A stretch of 64,000 bases of DNA from JAOUEA01 sp963810915 (GTDB lineage Bacteria > Actinomycetota > UBA4738 > HRBIN12), in NCBI GenBank assembly GCA_963810915.1, contig CAWEPH010000006.1, positions 930,001 to 994,000 on the forward strand. The letters run 5' to 3'. Made by a program: the position numbers and the translations under genes. Under the pieces are notes generated by a model that did not search any database, was not told the DNA's origin, and was given only the letters and a program-made list of their open reading frames with translations. Below, piece after piece: positions 10,209 through 21,997 of this stretch. How positions within the stretch are numbered: the first letter of the stretch is position 1; each line of letters opens with the position of its first letter.

Positions 10209-12355
10209 ATGAGCCACAACCCGCCATCATGGGTGGACATGAGCGAGGCCTCCCGCGTCGGCCGTTCCCGGGGAACGGCGATCCTCCTCGCCATCGTCGC
10301 GGTCGCGATGGTGGTGGTGTACGCGCTGGTCCCATCGGACACGCACGGGCGTTCGCTCGTCACCGAGGCCCTCGTCGCCGCGTCCTGCGTGATCGGCGCG
10401 ATGGTGATCACACGCGCCGTCATCAACGGGGCATGGCGGGGTGCGATCTGGCTCGCCTGGACGCTCCTGGTGCTGGGCGCCGCGAGCGCCCTGTTCTTCG
10501 TGCTCGATGCCTCCGGCCGCGCGAACTACCGGCCCGGACCGATCGATCTCTGCTTCCTGGTCCTGCTGATCCCGCTGCTGAAGCTGGCGGGCGCGGAGGC
10601 GCGTCTGCACTTCGCGCCGCGCCTGCGCAGGGAGCTCAGCGTCGACCTCGTGCTCATCACGGCCTCGCTCACGGTGATCGGATACCTGGCGATCCGGCCG
10701 CCCTTCGCAGACGCTCAGGCCTCCATCTCGTCCGCGATCTTCGCACTCCTCGCGGCAACACAGTTCGCGGTCTTCGGCGCGATCGCTCTCTGGGTCCCCA
10801 CCCGTCCCCACCTCCTGCAGGCGCTCCTGTTCGCGATCACGGCCGCCATCACGGCGAGCTTCGGATGGCAGTGGCTGCACGGCACGTTCGCGGGGACGAC
10901 CACGTGGGTCGACCTCACCCTGGCGCTGATCCCCCTGGGGTTCGCCGCGATCACCGTCCTGGAGCCGTCGCACACGGAGGCGCCGCCCGCACGCCCGCAC
11001 CGGTGGACCCGCCCGGTGCTCACGAGCCTGGCGGTCGCGACCGCCTGCGCGGCCCTGATCTTGGTCGCGCTCTACGACGGCACCCGAGGGATGCCCTCCG
11101 CCGAGTCCACCGCCCTGATCGCGCTGCTCGGCCTCGGCATCGCGGCACGCATCATCGCGAACCAGGTGGCGAGCACGCAGTCCCATCGGGACGTGGAGGC
11201 CGCGCTCGCCGACAAGGAGGCCGCGCTCGCCGAGGCCGACCACGCGCTCGAGCAGGTGCGCGAGGCGAACGAGACGCTGAGCGAGTCCGAGGAACACCTC
11301 CGCCTCGTGTTCGACGCCGCCACCGATGGCGTCGCGGAGCTCGACCAGCGCGGGGTGGTGCTCCGCGCCAACCAGGCGCTCTGCCGGATGATGGGGATGG
11401 ATCGTGAGGCCGTCGAAGGTCAACCCTGGTCCGCGCTGGCCGCCTCGGTGAACGGCGCGGAGGACAGCTTCGCCTCGCTGCCGGGCGCGGGAGAGACGGT
11501 CGTGCGACGGACGGACGGGCAGCCGCTCTTCCTGGAGTCGCGCGTCTCGAAGATCCCCGGCACGGTCCCGCGCACGCTCATGTTGGTGCGCGACGTGACC
11601 GCCGCCCGCGTGGCCGACCGCACGATCCGCTCGCTCTTCCAGTTCCTCCAGGACCGCGACGAGGATCGCACGCGGCTGCTGCGGCGGACGAACGCGGCGA
11701 TCGAGGCGGAGCGCAACCGGATCGCGCGCGACCTGCACGACGGGCCTGTCCAGGGCGTGAGCGCTGCGTCGCTGTCGCTGGAGGCGGCCCTGCTGATGAT
11801 CAAGGCGGGCGACACCGATCGCGGGATGGAGGTGCTCGCCCGGATCCGCGAGGAGCTCACGTCCGAGGCGGACGCCCTCCGTCGCCTGATGTCGGGCCTG
11901 CGTCCACCCGTGCTCGAGGAGCGAGGGCTCGTCCCCGCCCTGCAGGAGATGGTGCTCCGCTTCGGCGACGAGCAGGCGATCCACACCGAATTCGCCGGGC
12001 GTCTGAGTGGCGATCTACCCGACGACCTCGAGACGCTCGCCTACCGGGTCGTACAGGAAGCGCTCTCCAACGCGGCGAAGCACGCCGACGCCGCCATGCT
12101 CACCGTGAGCGTCGAGTCCGACGGCACCCAGCTGCGCATCGAGGTCCAGGACGACGGCAGGGGGTTCGACGCGACGCAACGCGCGGGAGTACCTGCGCGA
12201 GGGTCGGGTGGGCCTGGCGTCGATGCGTGAGCGGGTCGAGCTCGCGAGCGGCACCTTCGTCGTGCGCTCCTCGCCCGGTCGCGGGACCACGATCCTGGCC
12301 ACCTTGCCGGTCGGACACACCGGCGTCGGATCGCGAGCTGACCGTCAAGGTCTAG
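10209..12355 (+). CDS. Membrane PAS-domain sensor histidine kinase (HisKA_3), frameshifted near the end
   Basis: Sensor kinase with about eight N-terminal membrane helices (residues about 15-320), a short coiled coil, a PAS domain (HLRLVFDAATDGVAELDQRG onward, about 360-470), then a dimerisation box with phosphoacceptor His510 in RIARDLHDGPVQ and a HATPase region (ALSNAAKHADA, DDGRGFD). Near 12183 an extra base ends the frame early; the true end REGRVGLASMRERVEL and RGTTILATLP lies in the next frame, and a second shift near 12312 would give a stop at 12353-12355, just before the convergent penicillin-binding gene. Probable partner of the upstream regulator. The signal is unknown. Confidence 0.82.
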
Positions 12356-12371
12356 GTCGCGCCAGCTCGGA

Positions 12372-14599
12372 TCAGTGTCGAAGGAAGCGGACCCTGCGCG
12401 GGAGGTGGTCCGGCGCCCTCGCCTCTGCGGGAGCCGCCGGCCCCTTGGTCGGTGACGGCGAACCGGTCGGGGACCCCGAGCCCGACGGCGACGGCGACGC
12501 GCTCGGGGTCGGCGTGGCCGTGGGCGAGGGCGTCGGGGACGGCGTGGGGCTCGGGCGTCGGCGTGGGGCTGACCGAGGGCGCGGGCGAGTAGACCGGTGT
12601 CTGCGGCCCGAGGGAGCCCGTGAACGTGATGCTCGGGAACGACTCGTACTTGTCGCCCTGCGTCGCCACCGTCATGTAGTCGTGCCAGATCTGCGCGGGG
12701 ATCGTGCCGCCGTAGACCGAGGGCACGCCCATGATGTTCTCGAGCGGGATCTCGCCCTGCGGCCAGCCCACCCAGACACACGTGGCGAGCTGCACGGTGT
12801 AGCCGCAGAACCAGGCGTCCACGTTCTCGTTCGCGGTGCCGGTCTTGCCCGCCACCTCGCGCGCGCCGAGGCTCGCCGAGGTGCCGGTGCCCCCGATCAC
12901 GACGTAGCGCAACGCGTAGCGTCACCTCGTTCGCGATGTTGGGTTCCACGACCTGCTTGCCCTTGGAGGCGACGTCGTCGATCGGGGAGCCGGCGCCGTT
13001 GTCCACCGAGACGAACGGCGTGGCCCAGTGCCGCATGCCGCTCGCCGCGAGCGTCGCGTACGCGTTCGTCATCTCGAGCGGGTTCACGGCGACGCTCCCG
13101 AGCGTGATCGAGCACGCGTCGGGGAGGTAGGACCTGATGCCGAGCCGGTGCGCGGCGTCGACGACCGGTTCCGGCGTGAGCTGCGCGATCACCTGCGCGA
13201 AGACGGTGTTCACGGAGTGCTCGGTGGCCTGCAGGAGCGTGAACGTGCCCGCCTCGCCGTCGCCGGCGTTCACGGGCGTCCACGGCCCGTCGGGCCCGTT
13301 GCAGATCGATTGCGGGATCGTGATCGAGGACGGTCCCTGCCAGTACGAGTTCAGGGAATAGTCGTTCTCCAACGCCGCCGTGAGTGTGTACGCCTTGAAC
13401 GCGGAGCCCGACTGGCGGCCCGAGCCTCCCCGCAGCGTGGCGAGGTTCAGCTTCGACTTGTTGAAGTCCCGGCCCCCCACCATCGCCAGGACCTCGCCGG
13501 TCTGCGGATCGATCGACACGACGGCGGCGGACGGGTTGTCCTTCGTGAACGGGAGATCCTTGCGGACCGCGGCCCAGGCCGCATGCTGCATCTGCGGGTC
13601 CAGGCTCGTGGTCACGTCGAGCCCGCCGCCGTACACCCTGGCGCTGCCGTAGCGATCGAAGAGCTCTTGGCGCGCGTAGTCGACGAAGTAGGCGGCGCCG
13701 TTCTTGGCCTGGATGTTGTCGCCGGCGTCGGGCACCGTCCCGCAGCATTTGTGCTCCTTCAGCGTCGCGGCCTTCGCCGCGTCGAGGTACCCGTAGCGCA
13801 CCATCTGATCCAGGGAGTAGTCACGGCGGAACTTGTTGTCGTACGGGCTCGCGATGGGGTCGTAGAGCGACGGGGCGTGCAGGACCCCCGCGAGCGACGC
13901 GGACTCGAGCACGGTGAGCTCGCTCGCCGGCTTCCCGAAGTAGGTCTGGGCCGCGGCCTCCGCGCCGTAGGCCCCGTGGCCGAAGTACACGGTGTTGAGG
14001 TACTTCGCGAGGATCTGTTCCTTCGTGTAGGTCTGCTCCAGCTTGATCGCGAGCAAGCCCTCCCGGATCTTCTCCTTGATCGTGCGAGGAGGGATCACGT
14101 AGTCGGTGGTGCCGTCGGCGTTGCGCACGTACTGCCCGGCGTAGACGTTCTTCACCAGCTGCTCCGTGAGCGTGGATGCCCCCTGCACCGTCCCCCGCTT
14201 CACGAGGTCGGTCCAGGCCGCCCGGAAGATGCCCTTGAGATCCACGCCGGGGTGGTTGTAGAAGCCGGCGTCCTCGGTGGCGATCACCGCGTGCTGCAGG
14301 TTGGGCGAGATCTTGTTGAGCGGCACGATGGTCCGGTCCACCGCCCCGTGCAGGGACGCGAGCTGGTTGCCGTCGCGGTCGTAGAGGTACGAGGTGCGGA
14401 TGGGTGGCAGGGCGCTCGGTAGCTCGATGCGCTCGTAGGCGACGAGCAGCGCCAGCATGCCCATCGCCACCATCACGAACGGCGCGAGCACGAACACCCA
14501 CCAGAATCGACGGAAGAAGCCCCTCTTCGCCTTGGAGCTCTTGGCGGGGGCGTGCCTGGGGATGTGCCGTTTCTGCGGGAGTGGAACGTCGGTTGCCAC
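12372..14599 (-). CDS. Class A penicillin-binding protein (bifunctional PBP1), two frameshifts
   Basis: Cell-wall enzyme with one N-terminal membrane helix (about residues 30-52), a transglycosylase domain (VIATEDAGFYNHPGVDLKG with catalytic Glu, then GASTLTEQLVKN) and a transpeptidase domain with SAFK (SxxK), HSVN (SxN) and AGKTGTANEN (KTG). The frame breaks near 12917 (ANEVT to YALRYVVIGG) and near 12548 (cccc for ccc). Corrected, the C-terminus is a Pro/Ser/Thr-rich tail (TPSPTPSPTATPTPSASPSP) typical of actinobacterial PBPs, ending at 12372. GTG start. It follows the DUF5318 gene, the same order as Rv0049-ponA1 in mycobacteria. Confidence 0.88.
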
Positions 14600-14739
14600 G
14601 AGATGCCGATTCTATCTGGGGAGCTGCGCTCGACGAGGTCCGGCATGCGGGTACCGGGGTGCTGCTTCCGTGGAGATTCGTTGCCGGGAAGCCGGTGGTT
14701 CGCTGACCGGTCGCTCGGGAGCGCGGCGGCGTGCGCGGA

Positions 14740-15156
14740 TCAGCCGGTGGCGGAGTCCTGGTGACGAGCCGTGAACGACTCCCGGAGGTGGTTCCACTGG
14801 CACTCGGTGCAGACCTCCACGACGTGACACGTGGCCCCCAGATGCGCCGCTGCGAGCTTCAGCCCCGTCTCGATGCTCCACACGCGCCCGTTCTGCTCGC
14901 GGAGGTCGTCGCCGTATACGTAGGCGAGGAGCACGAGTTTGACCCTCCCGCAGACCGGGCAGTCGTTGCGCGTGGATTCCCCGACGTGGCGCGCGGCCCG
15001 GATCAGCTCGGGATGCGCGTCGCAGATGTCGGTGAGGCCCAGGACGCCGACCTGCGCGTCGCGCAGCAGCGCGCGCTTCGCGAGCGTGTAGTCGATGACG
15101 CCGAGCTCGGCCCGGCGGCTGCGACCCAGTGGGGTGCGCCTCAGCTGCTTCGCCAT
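14740..15156 (-). CDS. DUF5318 zinc-ribbon-like protein
   Basis: A 138-aa protein with two CxxC pairs (CPVCG and CTEC) expected to bind one zinc, and conserved LGLTDICDAHPELIRAARHVG and LLAYVYGDDLREQNGRVW. The family is conserved in Actinobacteria next to class A PBP genes, and the 140-base gap to the PBP here fits that context. Its role is not established; a link to peptidoglycan synthesis is inferred from synteny only. The intervening 14600-14739 shows no other gene. Confidence 0.75.
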   Translation of the reverse strand: MAKQLRRTPLGRSRRAELGVIDYTLAKRALLRDAQVGVLGLTDICDAHPELIRAARHVGESTRNDCPVCGRVKLVLLAYVYGDDLREQNGRVWSIETGLKLAAAHLGATCHVVEVCTECQWNHLRESFTARHQDSATG

Positions 15157-15224
15157 GGTCGGAGCAGTGTACCCCTGGTGCCCGACGAAGGGACCCTCCT
15201 TCCGCCCTCCCCCGCCGCATCGGT

Positions 15225-15245
15225 CTACCCCGACGAGCGGGGTAG
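15225..15245. promoter_or_regulatory. 8-bp inverted repeat in the DUF5318/cupin intergenic region
   Basis: CTACCCCG-ACGAG-CGGGGTAG is a perfect 8-bp dyad lying between divergent genes, about 36 bases before the cupin start. It could be an operator or a 5' leader hairpin. There is no T tract, so a terminator is less likely. Confidence 0.4.
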
Positions 15246-15281
15246 CCTGGGGCGTAGGAGCGTTCGATCGGGAGGTCGGAG

Positions 15282-15626
15282 ATGAGCGAGATCCGCGTCG
15301 TATCCTCGGCGGACCGGGACGGCTGGACCGAGATGGCGGATCCCCCCGGCGAGATCCCGTCCGCTTGGCGCGACCTCACGATCCTCGAGTCCGGGGGCGG
15401 CGCGTTCACGACCGGACTGTGGGAGCGCGAGCCCGACACGTGGCCTCTGGAGCGAACCTACGACGAGGTGGCGGTGATCCTGGAGGGTTCGGCAGACATC
15501 GAGACCGACGACGGCACGATGCTGCACGTAGGTCCGGGCGACGTCCTGGTGACCCCCAAGGGGTCCAGGGGCGTATGGCACGTGCGCGAGACCATCGTGA
15601 AGTTCTTCGCGATCTACGACGCGTGA
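15282..15626 (+). CDS. Cupin-domain protein
   Basis: Small beta-barrel protein of 114 aa. The core runs from about residue 50 (DEVAVILEGSADIETDDG) through VGPGDVLVTPKG, matching the second cupin motif. Histidine ligands are sparse, which resembles the EutQ/DUF861 branch more than metal-dependent dioxygenases. GGGAGG lies upstream of the ATG. Its stop overlaps the start of the DUF983 gene (GTGA), so the two are coupled. Substrate or ligand unknown. Confidence 0.78.
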   Translation: MSEIRVVSSADRDGWTEMADPPGEIPSAWRDLTILESGGGAFTTGLWEREPDTWPLERTYDEVAVILEGSADIETDDGTMLHVGPGDVLVTPKGSRGVWHVRETIVKFFAIYDA

Positions 15627-16120
15627 TCACGGTGGACCCGTCGTCGCCGAACCCGTGGGGCTCCCTCGAGCCGGAGGGCGAAGAGCCTGGCGCACCGATG
15701 CCCCTGTACCCCGAGGTGGGCTCGTGGAGGACCCTCGGCCGCGGGCTCCGCAAGCGATGCCCGCGATGCGCATCGGGAGGCATCTTCTCGTCGTGGTTCA
15801 CGTTGCGGGCGGCGTGCCCGCGATGCGAGCTCCGGTTCGAGAAGGAGGAGGGCGGCTACCTCGGCGCCATGGTGCTGAACTTCATCGTGGCGGTGGGGCT
15901 CTGGGTCGCACTGATGGCGATCTGGCTGGTCTTCACGGTGCCCGACGTGCCGGTGGCGCCGCTCTCCGTCGCGAGCTGCGTGCTGTTGATCGTGGTCCCC
16001 CTGATCTTCTATCCCAACTCCAAGGCGATCTGGGCCGCGGTCGAGTTCCTGGTCCTGAAGACCGATCCGGACTACCGACCGCCGGTGCGGCGCGACCCCC
16101 GGGCGAAGGGCCTGGAGTAG
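15623..16120 (+). CDS. DUF983 family membrane protein
   Basis: A 165-aa protein with two cysteine pairs, KRCPRCASGGIF and RAACPRCELRF, separated by a short hydrophobic stretch and followed by two membrane helices (about residues 78-100 and 107-128). This is the DUF983 layout. The family is of unknown function and is often near respiratory genes. GTG start overlaps the cupin stop by four bases. Confidence 0.78.
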   Translation: MITVDPSSPNPWGSLEPEGEEPGAPMPLYPEVGSWRTLGRGLRKRCPRCASGGIFSSWFTLRAACPRCELRFEKEEGGYLGAMVLNFIVAVGLWVALMAIWLVFTVPDVPVAPLSVASCVLLIVVPLIFYPNSKAIWAAVEFLVLKTDPDYRPPVRRDPRAKGLE

Positions 16121-16131
16121 CCGCTGGGCGA

Positions 16132-16522
16132 TCACGGCGGCGCAGCGCCGGGCGAGGCCACCGGCAGATCGACGACCGCGCGCGAGCGCGCCGTGATGAA
16201 ACGATCTCCGGGGAGCAACAGCAGCGAGCCGACGGGAACACGCACATCGACGAGCACCTCCGTGCCTCCGGCGTCACAGGCACACGCCGTGAGGGTGCCG
16301 CCGTTGCGCTCCGCGTACTCGGTCGCCACCTCCGACGGTTCCATGCCCGTGGAGAACGCCATGCTCCTCGGCGGCGGCGAGCGCGGCGGCGTCCGCCGCC
16401 TGCTCCGCGTGCGCGCGTGCCACGAGCGCGTGCCCGACGTCGGCCGCGCCCATCGTGATGACCACGAGCAGCGCGATCACCGCCGCCGTCACGACGGTCA
16501 CCGAGCCCCGCTCCTCGCTCAA
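16132..16522 (-). CDS. TadG-like/Rv3654c-like secreted pilus protein, frameshifted
   Basis: Last gene of the Tad cluster. The N-terminus (RGSVTVVTAAVIALLVVITMG) is a type IV pilin-like signal with one membrane helix, followed by an alanine-rich AHAEQAADAAALAAAE segment typical of helicase/secretion-neighbourhood TadE-like proteins. The frame changes near 16360; the continuation is EPSEVATEYAERNGGTLTAC and VPVGSLLLLPGDRF. TTG start overlaps the TadE stop (TTGA). Corrected length about 129 aa. Probably a minor pseudopilin or assembly factor. Confidence 0.65.
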
Positions 16523-16914
16523 CCGAACTCCTGACGATCGGTCGAGGTGGCATGCATGGGCACGCTGCCGCCGAACAACCAGTCGATCAACGGCACGCGC
16601 ACGGCGGAGACGTAGTCCACCGTCACCGTGACGGGGTCGCCACGGACGCCCGCTCTGCCCACTGAGAGCGAGAGCGCGGCCGGGTCGAGCGAGGGCGCGG
16701 CGGCAGCCGCGGCATCGCGGATCGCTGCCGCATCGTCCTGGAGGGCGGCGGCGCGCGCCCCGGCGCGCGCCGCCGACTCCACCAGCAGCCGGTCCCGGAC
16801 CAGCAGCCCGACCTGGACGACGGCCAGCGTGATCACGAGGAGCAGCGGGAGCACGAGCGCGAACTCGACGGCGGCGGTTCCCCGCTCAGCGTCGATGCCG
16901 GTCCTACGCCGCAC
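16519..16914 (-). CDS. tadE: TadE-like pseudopilin
   Basis: A 131-aa protein with the TadE signature ERGTAAVEFALVLPLLLVIT followed by a single membrane helix, then a mostly extracellular part. The Glu at position 5 after the expected prepilin cleavage site is present. GTG start lies inside the end of the upstream pilin gene (11-base overlap), consistent with a compact operon. Confidence 0.8.
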   Translation of the reverse strand: MRRRTGIDAERGTAAVEFALVLPLLLVITLAVVQVGLLVRDRLLVESAARAGARAAALQDDAAAIRDAAAAAAPSLDPAALSLSVGRAGVRGDPVTVTVDYVSAVRVPLIDWLFGGSVPMHATSTDRQEFG

Positions 16915-17119
16915 CGGCGTTCCCGATCACGTCGTCGATCACCTGGTCGAAGAACGCGGGCAGCTTCCCCGACGAGTGCGCCCACGCGATCAGCACGACG
17001 GCCACGGCGGCCGCCGCCAGGATCACGAGCGCGTACTCCGCCGTGGTCTGTCCCTCCTCGCGTCGAAGGAGCCCCAGCGCACGGAACCACAGGACGTGCA
17101 CGAGCACCATCCGATCCAC
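16904..17119 (-). CDS. Flp-type pilin (DUF4244)
   Basis: A 71-aa prepilin: charged N-terminus ending RREEGQTTAEYALVILAAAA, the Flp/DUF4244 processing motif, then one helix and a short tail (FFDQVIDDVIGNAGAA). This is the likely major subunit of the Tad pilus, the counterpart of Rv3656c. Ten bases separate it from the tadC stop. Confidence 0.82.
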   Translation of the reverse strand: MDRMVLVHVLWFRALGLLRREEGQTTAEYALVILAAAAVAVVLIAWAHSSGKLPAFFDQVIDDVIGNAGAA

Positions 17120-17129
17120 CTCCTCTCGC

Positions 17130-17967
17130 TCAACGGATGGACTGCACGGTGGTGAGCAGCACGGGCACCACCGTCAGGAGGAGGAAGGCGGGGAGGACGA
17201 GGAACACGAGCGGGAAGAGCATCTTCACCGGGCGCGGTGCGGGCCCGCTCGGTGATCGCGGCGCGTCGGGTGGCACGAACCGTCGACGGCGAGCTCGGCC
17301 GTCGCTTCGGCCAAGGACGAACCCAACGACTCCGTGCGGGTGACGGCCGCCACCGCTCGCGTGAAGTCGGGGAGTCCGAGCCGGCCTGCGAGCGCCCGCA
17401 GCTCGTCGCGCCAGCGGGCCCCCAGATCGACGCTGTCGAGCGTGCGGCGTAGCTCGCCTGCGAGCGGACCCTGCAGGCCGTCGGTGGCTCGCCGCAGGGC
17501 GAGGGGTGCTGCGAGTCCCGCCGACGACCCGGCCGCGAGGAGGTCGAGGAGCTGCGGGATCTCGGCGTCGATCGCCGTCCGTCGTCGTCTGGCGGCCCGA
17601 GCCGCCACGAAGCAGCGGCAGCCTGAGGCCGACGAGACCGAGCACCGGCGCGATCAAGCGGACCCGGCCCGGGTACGAGGAGCCCGAGCAGGACGCCCGC
17701 CCCACCCGTCACCAGACGGAGGCCCGCGAATCGCGCCGGGGTGAAGGTCCATCCGCTCGTCGCGAGCGCTGCGTCGGCGCGGGATCCGCGAAGCCGCCGG
17801 CCCACCCGAGTCCTGCCGAGCCTCGTCAACGGATCGGCGGGAGCGACGCCCGCGTCATCGTGGGCAAGGGGAAGCCGTCGCAGGATGGGGACCGTCGAGG
17901 CGGTGCATACGGCCAGCGCACACGCAGCGGCCGCGCCGAAGGCGAGCAGCATGGTGACCTCCGTCAT
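17130..17967 (-). CDS. tadC: TadC, type II secretion F-domain inner-membrane protein, four frameshifts
   Basis: Membrane scaffold of the Tad secretion machine. The recoverable protein starts MTEVTMLLAFGAAAA, then has a cytoplasmic F-domain (RTAIDAEIPQLLDLLAAGS, LRALAGRLGLPDFTRAVAAV, TRTESLGSSLAEATAEL) and ends with PVKMLFPLVFLVLPAFLLLT. Frame changes occur near 17675, 17608, 17283 and 17246, each explained by one extra base. Four indels in 840 bases is the densest run in the Tad cluster. Since conserved sequence resumes each time, errors are likelier than decay. Confidence 0.7.
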
Positions 17968-18783
17968 CGGACCTCGAGGAGGTGCCGGATCCAAAGGAAC
18001 GCCAGCCCCTCCATCGCGAGGCCGACCGTCACGGCGGCGATGCCCGCGGGCGTGCGGAACGCGCCCTCGATGTCGCTGCGCGAAGTGAGCCAGAGGAAGC
18101 CGAAGAACCCGATGGGGAGGAACCCGAGGATCGCGCCGGAGAGGCGTGCCTGAGCGGTGAGGGCTCGCACTTCCTGGGCGGCCGCCCGTCGTTCGCGCAG
18201 CGTGACACCCACCTGATCGAGGACCATCGGGAGATCGCCACCGCTTCGGCGATGCAGGTGCAGGACGCCCGCGAGGAGCCTCGCGTCGCCGGTTCCCAAG
18301 CGTCGTCGACCCAGCCGTCGAGCGCGTGCTCCAGCGGGACGCCGACCGCGAGCTCGTCCACCACCCGACGGATGCTCAAGCTCAACGGGGCGGGCGTCTC
18401 CTCGGCGGCGTATCCGATCGCCTGCGGGAGCGACCGGCCCGCCCGCAGTGCCGCGGACAGCGCCCCCACCGCGTCGGCGAGCTGCTCGTCTTCCGTCGCC
18501 GATCGCTTGGCAGCCCGCCGCCTGGTGACGAGCCGACGCACGAAGAGGGCGGCGGCGGCTCCCAACGCGGCGCCGAGCGGCGCGACGAGCACCCATCCGA
18601 CCACCGCGCCCGCGGCCACCCACGGGACCCAGGTCGGCACCGAACGCATCTGCAAGCCGGCACCGAGCGCCGCTACACCCTCGGGCCGGTGCACGCGTTC
18701 CAGCAGCGCCGCTCGCCGATGCGCCGCGCCAGCCCGGCCGCCGAGCCAGACGAGGAGGAACGCGAGGACCCCGACCAGCGCGA

Positions 18784-18787
<4 letters not shown>
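17964..18787 (-). CDS. tadB: TadB, type II secretion F-domain protein, frameshifted
   Basis: Partner of TadC in the inner membrane. The N-terminal helices (MIALVGVLAFLLVWLGG) precede the F-domain: EDEQLADAVGALSAALRAGR and VDELAVGVPLEHALDGWV. Near 18300 the frame shifts by a missing base (or two extra) before GTGDARLLAGVLHLHRRSGG; it ends AMEGLAFLWIRHLLEVR. ATG start overlaps the cpaF stop (ATGA). Corrected length about 275 aa. Confidence 0.75.
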
Positions 18788-20075
<1,288 letters not shown>

Positions 20076-20280
20076 CGCCGACCTCCGTCCGCGCCGAACC
20101 CACGTGTCATCAACGAGGGGAAGCTGCGAGGGGGAAGCGACGGTCGGTGTTCTGGTGACCGCCGAGGGGAAAGCGAACGATAGCGAGCCCGGCGCGTCGA
20201 ACCCATCCCCAGCCCGACCGATTCCCGGTTCTTGTCGGGGGACGATGTCCGAACGTGTCGGGTGAGACGGCCGCGGTTCG

Positions 20281-21939
20281 TTACCGCTCGCCGGGGTCGG
20301 TCGGCATGCGTTCGTCCACGATCGCCTGTGCGCGTTCGCGGCTCTGGGGATGACCGGTGACGGCCTCGAGGAACGGTTCCCGCTCGAGCGCCAGGAGCGT
20401 CATCGGCGTCGCAGCCGTGACGGTCGCCGTTCGCGGCACGTCGCGCAGCAACGCGATCTCACCGATGTGCTCGCCGACGCCGCGGTCGGTCACGTGCGCG
20501 CCATCCCGGGTCACCTCGGCCTCGCCCGTCTCGATGACGTAGAAACGCTCCCCTACCTCCCCCTCGCGGATCAGGACGTCGCCGGCCGCGAGCTCCGTCC
20601 GCTTGAGGTTGACGAGGATCCGCTGGATGGCCGGCGCAGGCAGCGGAGCGAAGATCGGTATGCCGCGTATCAGCTTCAGCATCTCGGCGTCCGGGGCCCT
20701 CGCCTCGCGGTCGATCGCTGAGAGCGGGACCCAGAGCGCGAGGGCGGAGATCGGAGCTAGCGCACCGACCACGATGAGGGCCGTCCGCACGCCGAACGCC
20801 GCCATCAGCGCTGAGGCGCCCAGTGCGCCGGCCGCCGTCCCCAATGTCCCCAATCCTTCGACGATGCCGAACACGCGCGCCAGGACCTCGTCGGGCGCGA
20901 TCCGCTGCAGGAGGGTGTTGCCGGCCATCCACGAGACGCTGCCTCCGGCACCGGCCGCCGCAAAGAGGAGGGGCGCGCTCGCTGCGGACGGAGCCGCGCC
21001 GACGACGATGATGGGCGCCCCGAACAGGAGCGTGCCGCCGGCGAGGGACGGGACCAATCGGCGCCGACCGACCAACGCCACCGTGAGGAGCGCCCCGACC
21101 AAGGCACCGACCCCCGCGGCCGAGTTGAGGAATCCGGCCCACCCCTGACCCTTGTGGAGCAGGTCGATGGCCACGCCGACGTAGATCACGTCGAGGGCTC
21201 CCAACAGGAGCATGCTCGCGGCCATCACGATCACGAGCAGGCCCGCCCTGCGTTCCTCAGCGAGCACGCGGAAGCCTCCGAACGCCTCGCGTACCACGTC
21301 GTGCGCATCCATCGGCTCCTCGGGGCGCATCCCGCCGGAGGCCACATCGAGACGCGCGACCAAAAGGGCACCGACGAACACGACCACCGCGAAGAGGGCG
21401 AACACCGCGGCCGGTCCGGTCTTCGCGAGCACCACGCCGGCAACGAACGGTCCGATCACCAGCGAGGCGCTCTCGGCCATGGCCGACACGGAGTTGGCCG
21501 CGGTCAGCTCCTTCGGGCTGAGAGCCACGCTGGGCAGGAGCGCGGACTGGGTGGGTCTCGTGAACGTCATGCTGGCGGCCGCGACGGTCGCGAAGACCAA
21601 CGTCAGCCCGAACGGCGCGTCCGCGGCCAGGGCGATCGCGACCACGCCGAGCGCGACCGCCTGCGCGAGGTAGCTCACGAAGAGCACACGGTCGCGCGCG
21701 AACCGGTCGCCGGCGAAGGCCCCGAACGGCGCCACGAGCCCCGCCGGGACCAGCTGGATCGCCGCGGCCAGCCCGGCGGCCGTAGCCCCCCCGCGGTCGT
21801 ACGCATAGACGAGGATCGCGATCCACGTGCCGTACTCCGACATGCCGAACCCGAAGAACGCGAGCTCGATCCGTGCCATCCGAGGATCGCGCGCGATGGC
21901 GCTCACGGTGCGCACCTGATCCCTCATGCCGCGCAGCAT
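20281..21939 (-). CDS. MFS permease fused to a C-terminal cyclic-nucleotide-binding domain
   Basis: A 552-aa protein, intact. Residues about 25-420 are a major-facilitator transporter of the DHA/MFS_3 type with about 12 helices (FFGFGMSEYGTWIAILVYAY, FAGDRFARDRVLFVSYLAQ, SALLPSVALSPKELTAANSV). Residues about 430-545 form a cNMP-binding domain: IFAPLPAPAIQRILVNLKR, LIREGEVGERFYVIETGEAEV and the phosphate-binding cassette IGEIALLRDVPRTATVTA with its key Glu and Arg. It is therefore expected to bind cAMP or cGMP. It lies divergent from, and about 60 bases from, the first of eight nucleotide cyclase genes, making it a candidate effector. Cargo is unknown. Start could be the ATG at 21939 or 21927. 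Confidence 0.88.
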   Translation of the reverse strand: MLRGMRDQVRTVSAIARDPRMARIELAFFGFGMSEYGTWIAILVYAYDRGGATAAGLAAAIQLVPAGLVAPFGAFAGDRFARDRVLFVSYLAQAVALGVVAIALAADAPFGLTLVFATVAAASMTFTRPTQSALLPSVALSPKELTAANSVSAMAESASLVIGPFVAGVVLAKTGPAAVFALFAVVVFVGALLVARLDVASGGMRPEEPMDAHDVVREAFGGFRVLAEERRAGLLVIVMAASMLLLGALDVIYVGVAIDLLHKGQGWAGFLNSAAGVGALVGALLTVALVGRRRLVPSLAGGTLLFGAPIIVVGAAPSAASAPLLFAAAGAGGSVSWMAGNTLLQRIAPDEVLARVFGIVEGLGTLGTAAGALGASALMAAFGVRTALIVVGALAPISALALWVPLSAIDREARAPDAEMLKLIRGIPIFAPLPAPAIQRILVNLKRTELAAGDVLIREGEVGERFYVIETGEAEVTRDGAHVTDRGVGEHIGEIALLRDVPRTATVTAATPMTLLALEREPFLEAVTGHPQSRERAQAIVDERMPTDPGER

Positions 21940-21997
21940 CGCACCCTCGGGCTCACCCGGTTTGCGGCCCCGAACCCCTGGCCCGAGGATGGGCCCC

